Below, in pieces: positions 36,311 to 37,444 of a stretch of DNA of 37,444 nt (positions are counted from its first letter, which is position 1; each line of letters opens with the position of its first letter). The DNA is taken from contig JALSKD010000193.1 of the NCBI GenBank assembly GCA_026989015.1, forward strand, positions 1 through 37,444. The letters run 5' to 3'. A program made the position numbers and the translations under genes. The DNA is from Gammaproteobacteria bacterium (GTDB taxonomy: Bacteria; Pseudomonadota; Gammaproteobacteria; GCA-001735895). The notes beneath the pieces were generated by a model. It saw only the letters and a list, made by a program, of their open reading frames with translations, was not told the origin of the DNA and made no database searches.

Positions 36311-37323
36311 CCGCATGCGCCCCGTTCAGGCCACAGATCCGCTGGCCTGGTTTCTCAAACTACTGCCCTGACAAGGACTGGATTATTGTGCCACCGGATG
36401 GAATCCCTTCTGCTGAGGAAGACACCCTTCCCGAAGCGCCCTTCTATTTTCTTTTTGCCGACAACCAGGAGCGTGTGAGTGCCGAAGGCTTCGAGTCATA
36501 CCGGCATACGGTAGAACATGTACTCGATGCATCCCGGCTGGAAGACGCTTCATTGATTGTCCATGAGCTGAATGCGCTAAACGAACAGCTGATCATCCAT
36601 CATCTGCGCGTGATTCGTGACGGAACGGCCAGGGATGCACTGGAAACAGGCACTATCGAGGTATTGCAGCGCGAGGCCGAGCTGGAACAGCACATCACCA
36701 ACCGGCGCTATACCATCAGTGTATCGATCGATGATCTGCGGGTGGGTGATGTCATCGATTACGCAGCAACCGAGATCACCCGCAGCGGTGATCACCCGCT
36801 GCAGGGCAAGTATTACCATTCCCGGATTCTCCTGTCCTGGGGCTGCCCGATCCGGGTGCAACGCATACGCATCGTCAACCAGAGCGACACGGCGCTGACG
36901 GTCCAGGAATGCCGGTACCGGGAGCGCCGGTTTTCAACAAGCGAGCGCAGGGTTGCGGCAGGCGACAGCTTCTCCATGACACAGCAGGACCCGCCCTTGC
37001 TGCGTATTGGCGATTCAGCACCGCTTTGGTTCTGGCCGGACCACCTGCTGATCACGACGCGGGCCAGTTGGGCCGAGCTGTCGGCCCATATGTGGTCGGC
37101 CTACCGCGAGCAGGGGGCCCTGAACGATGTCTTGCCCGCCATCGACAGCCTTGTTGGCGATACCGATGACCGGGAACAGGCCTTGCTGGCCGCCATCGAT
37201 TTCGTACAGAACGGGATACGCTACAAGGGAGAACATCACGGCATGTTCACCCACATGCCGCGGCCGGCCGAGGAAGTCCTCAAGCGGCGCTCCGGAGACT
37301 GCAAGGACAAATCGAATCTGTAA
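36307..37323 (+). pseudogene. DUF3857/transglutaminase-family protein, truncated by an insertion
   Basis: The remaining 338 codons encode the DUF3857 domain (FESYRHTVEHV, VLQREAELEQHITNRRYTISVSIDDLRVGDVIDYA) and the beginning of a transglutaminase-like core. The reading frame ends just after RRSGDCKDKSNL, where C332 would be the nucleophile; the catalytic His and Asp that should follow are lost. Intact relatives continue with SLLLxxLLRxLGI and further domains. The foreign-looking sequence starts at about 37319. The start is doubtful: TTG 36307 overlaps the preceding stop, while GTG 36388 has AAGGA 10 bp upstream. The original protein was probably periplasmic or membrane-bound, but no signal peptide is visible from these starts. 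The remnant is unlikely to be active. Confidence 0.78.
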
Positions 37324-37444
37324 AGCCCCTGAATTCCTGGACACATGTTTGTACAAAATTCACGCCGCATCTGGCACAGTCGCATGGGCAGCTCGCACCT
37401 GGGCAGGGGTGGCGTACCCATGCCGCTGGAGCAGCCAGTGGCGG
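37319..37444 (-). mobile_element. Probable end of an insertion sequence, with transposase C-terminus
   Basis: The sequence changes character at about 37319, where TGTAAAGCCCCTGAATTCC begins directly after the broken transglutaminase codons. On the minus strand an open frame enters from the window edge (37443) and stops at 37360; its last 27 residues include WLLQRHGYATPAQVRAAH. The GYATPAQVRAAH end is like the C-terminal tail of IS3/IS481-type transposases (GxxTPAxV). The starting TG agrees with IS3-family ends. The element continues past the window, so its family, length and inverted repeat cannot be checked. Confidence 0.55.

Overview
The window is about 37 kb of GC-rich chromosome from a gammaproteobacterium. 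Three conserved blocks point there: trpS-scpA-scpB-rluB, thrS-infC-rpmI-rplT-pheS-pheT-ihfA-merR, and nrdR-ribD-ribE-ribB-ribH-nusB-thiL-pgpA. A sulfide:quinone oxidoreductase of the Acidithiobacillus type, a Neisseria/Burkholderia-like porin, and RibB carrying a zinc-less GTP cyclohydrolase-like tail suggest a free-living, probably sulfur-oxidising, member of the class. The species cannot be named from this stretch. No CRISPR array, prophage or rRNA operon was seen.

Layout. 1-1270: a porin with its own promoter, terminator and upstream palindromes. 1302-7666: a plus-strand run of yciO-like, trpS, scpA, scpB, a WD40 lipoprotein, rluB, an endonuclease III-like protein and a DciA-like protein. 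7668-10681 (minus strand): a PerM/AI-2E exporter-like protein with a cyclic-nucleotide-binding protein, tRNA-Asn, and a class I aminotransferase divergent from uvrB (10790-12811). 12812-14366: sqr with a regulated-looking leader. 14523-22063: tRNA-Val, then the thrS-infC-rpmI-rplT-pheST-ihfA-merR translation block, closed by tRNA-Pro(GGG). 22046-22366: a 176-bp-period repeat that includes the tRNA-Pro 3' end. 22454-26055 (minus strand): PP2C phosphatase, Ser/Thr kinase, a small membrane protein and a VanZ-like protein. 26203-29054: an outer-membrane barrel, yggX, an ATP-grasp enzyme and a HesB/IscA-type Fe-S carrier. 29222-35662: nrdR and the riboflavin/nusB/thiL/pgpA operon, with a proteasome-like gene inserted between ribD and ribE. 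35675-37444: a periplasmic aspartic protease, then a DUF3857/transglutaminase gene cut off by what looks like the end of an insertion sequence.

Most genes are housekeeping. The best candidates for something new are the tRNA-Pro-linked repeats, which have the same architecture as the E. coli tyrT/rtT repeats; the proteasome-beta-like protein with serine where threonine is expected, inside the riboflavin operon; the palindrome and short leader ORF in front of sqr; a hairpin that would hide the thrS ribosome-binding site; and the kinase/phosphatase/VanZ operon.

All assignments come from reading the sequence and recalled family motifs. No database search was run.
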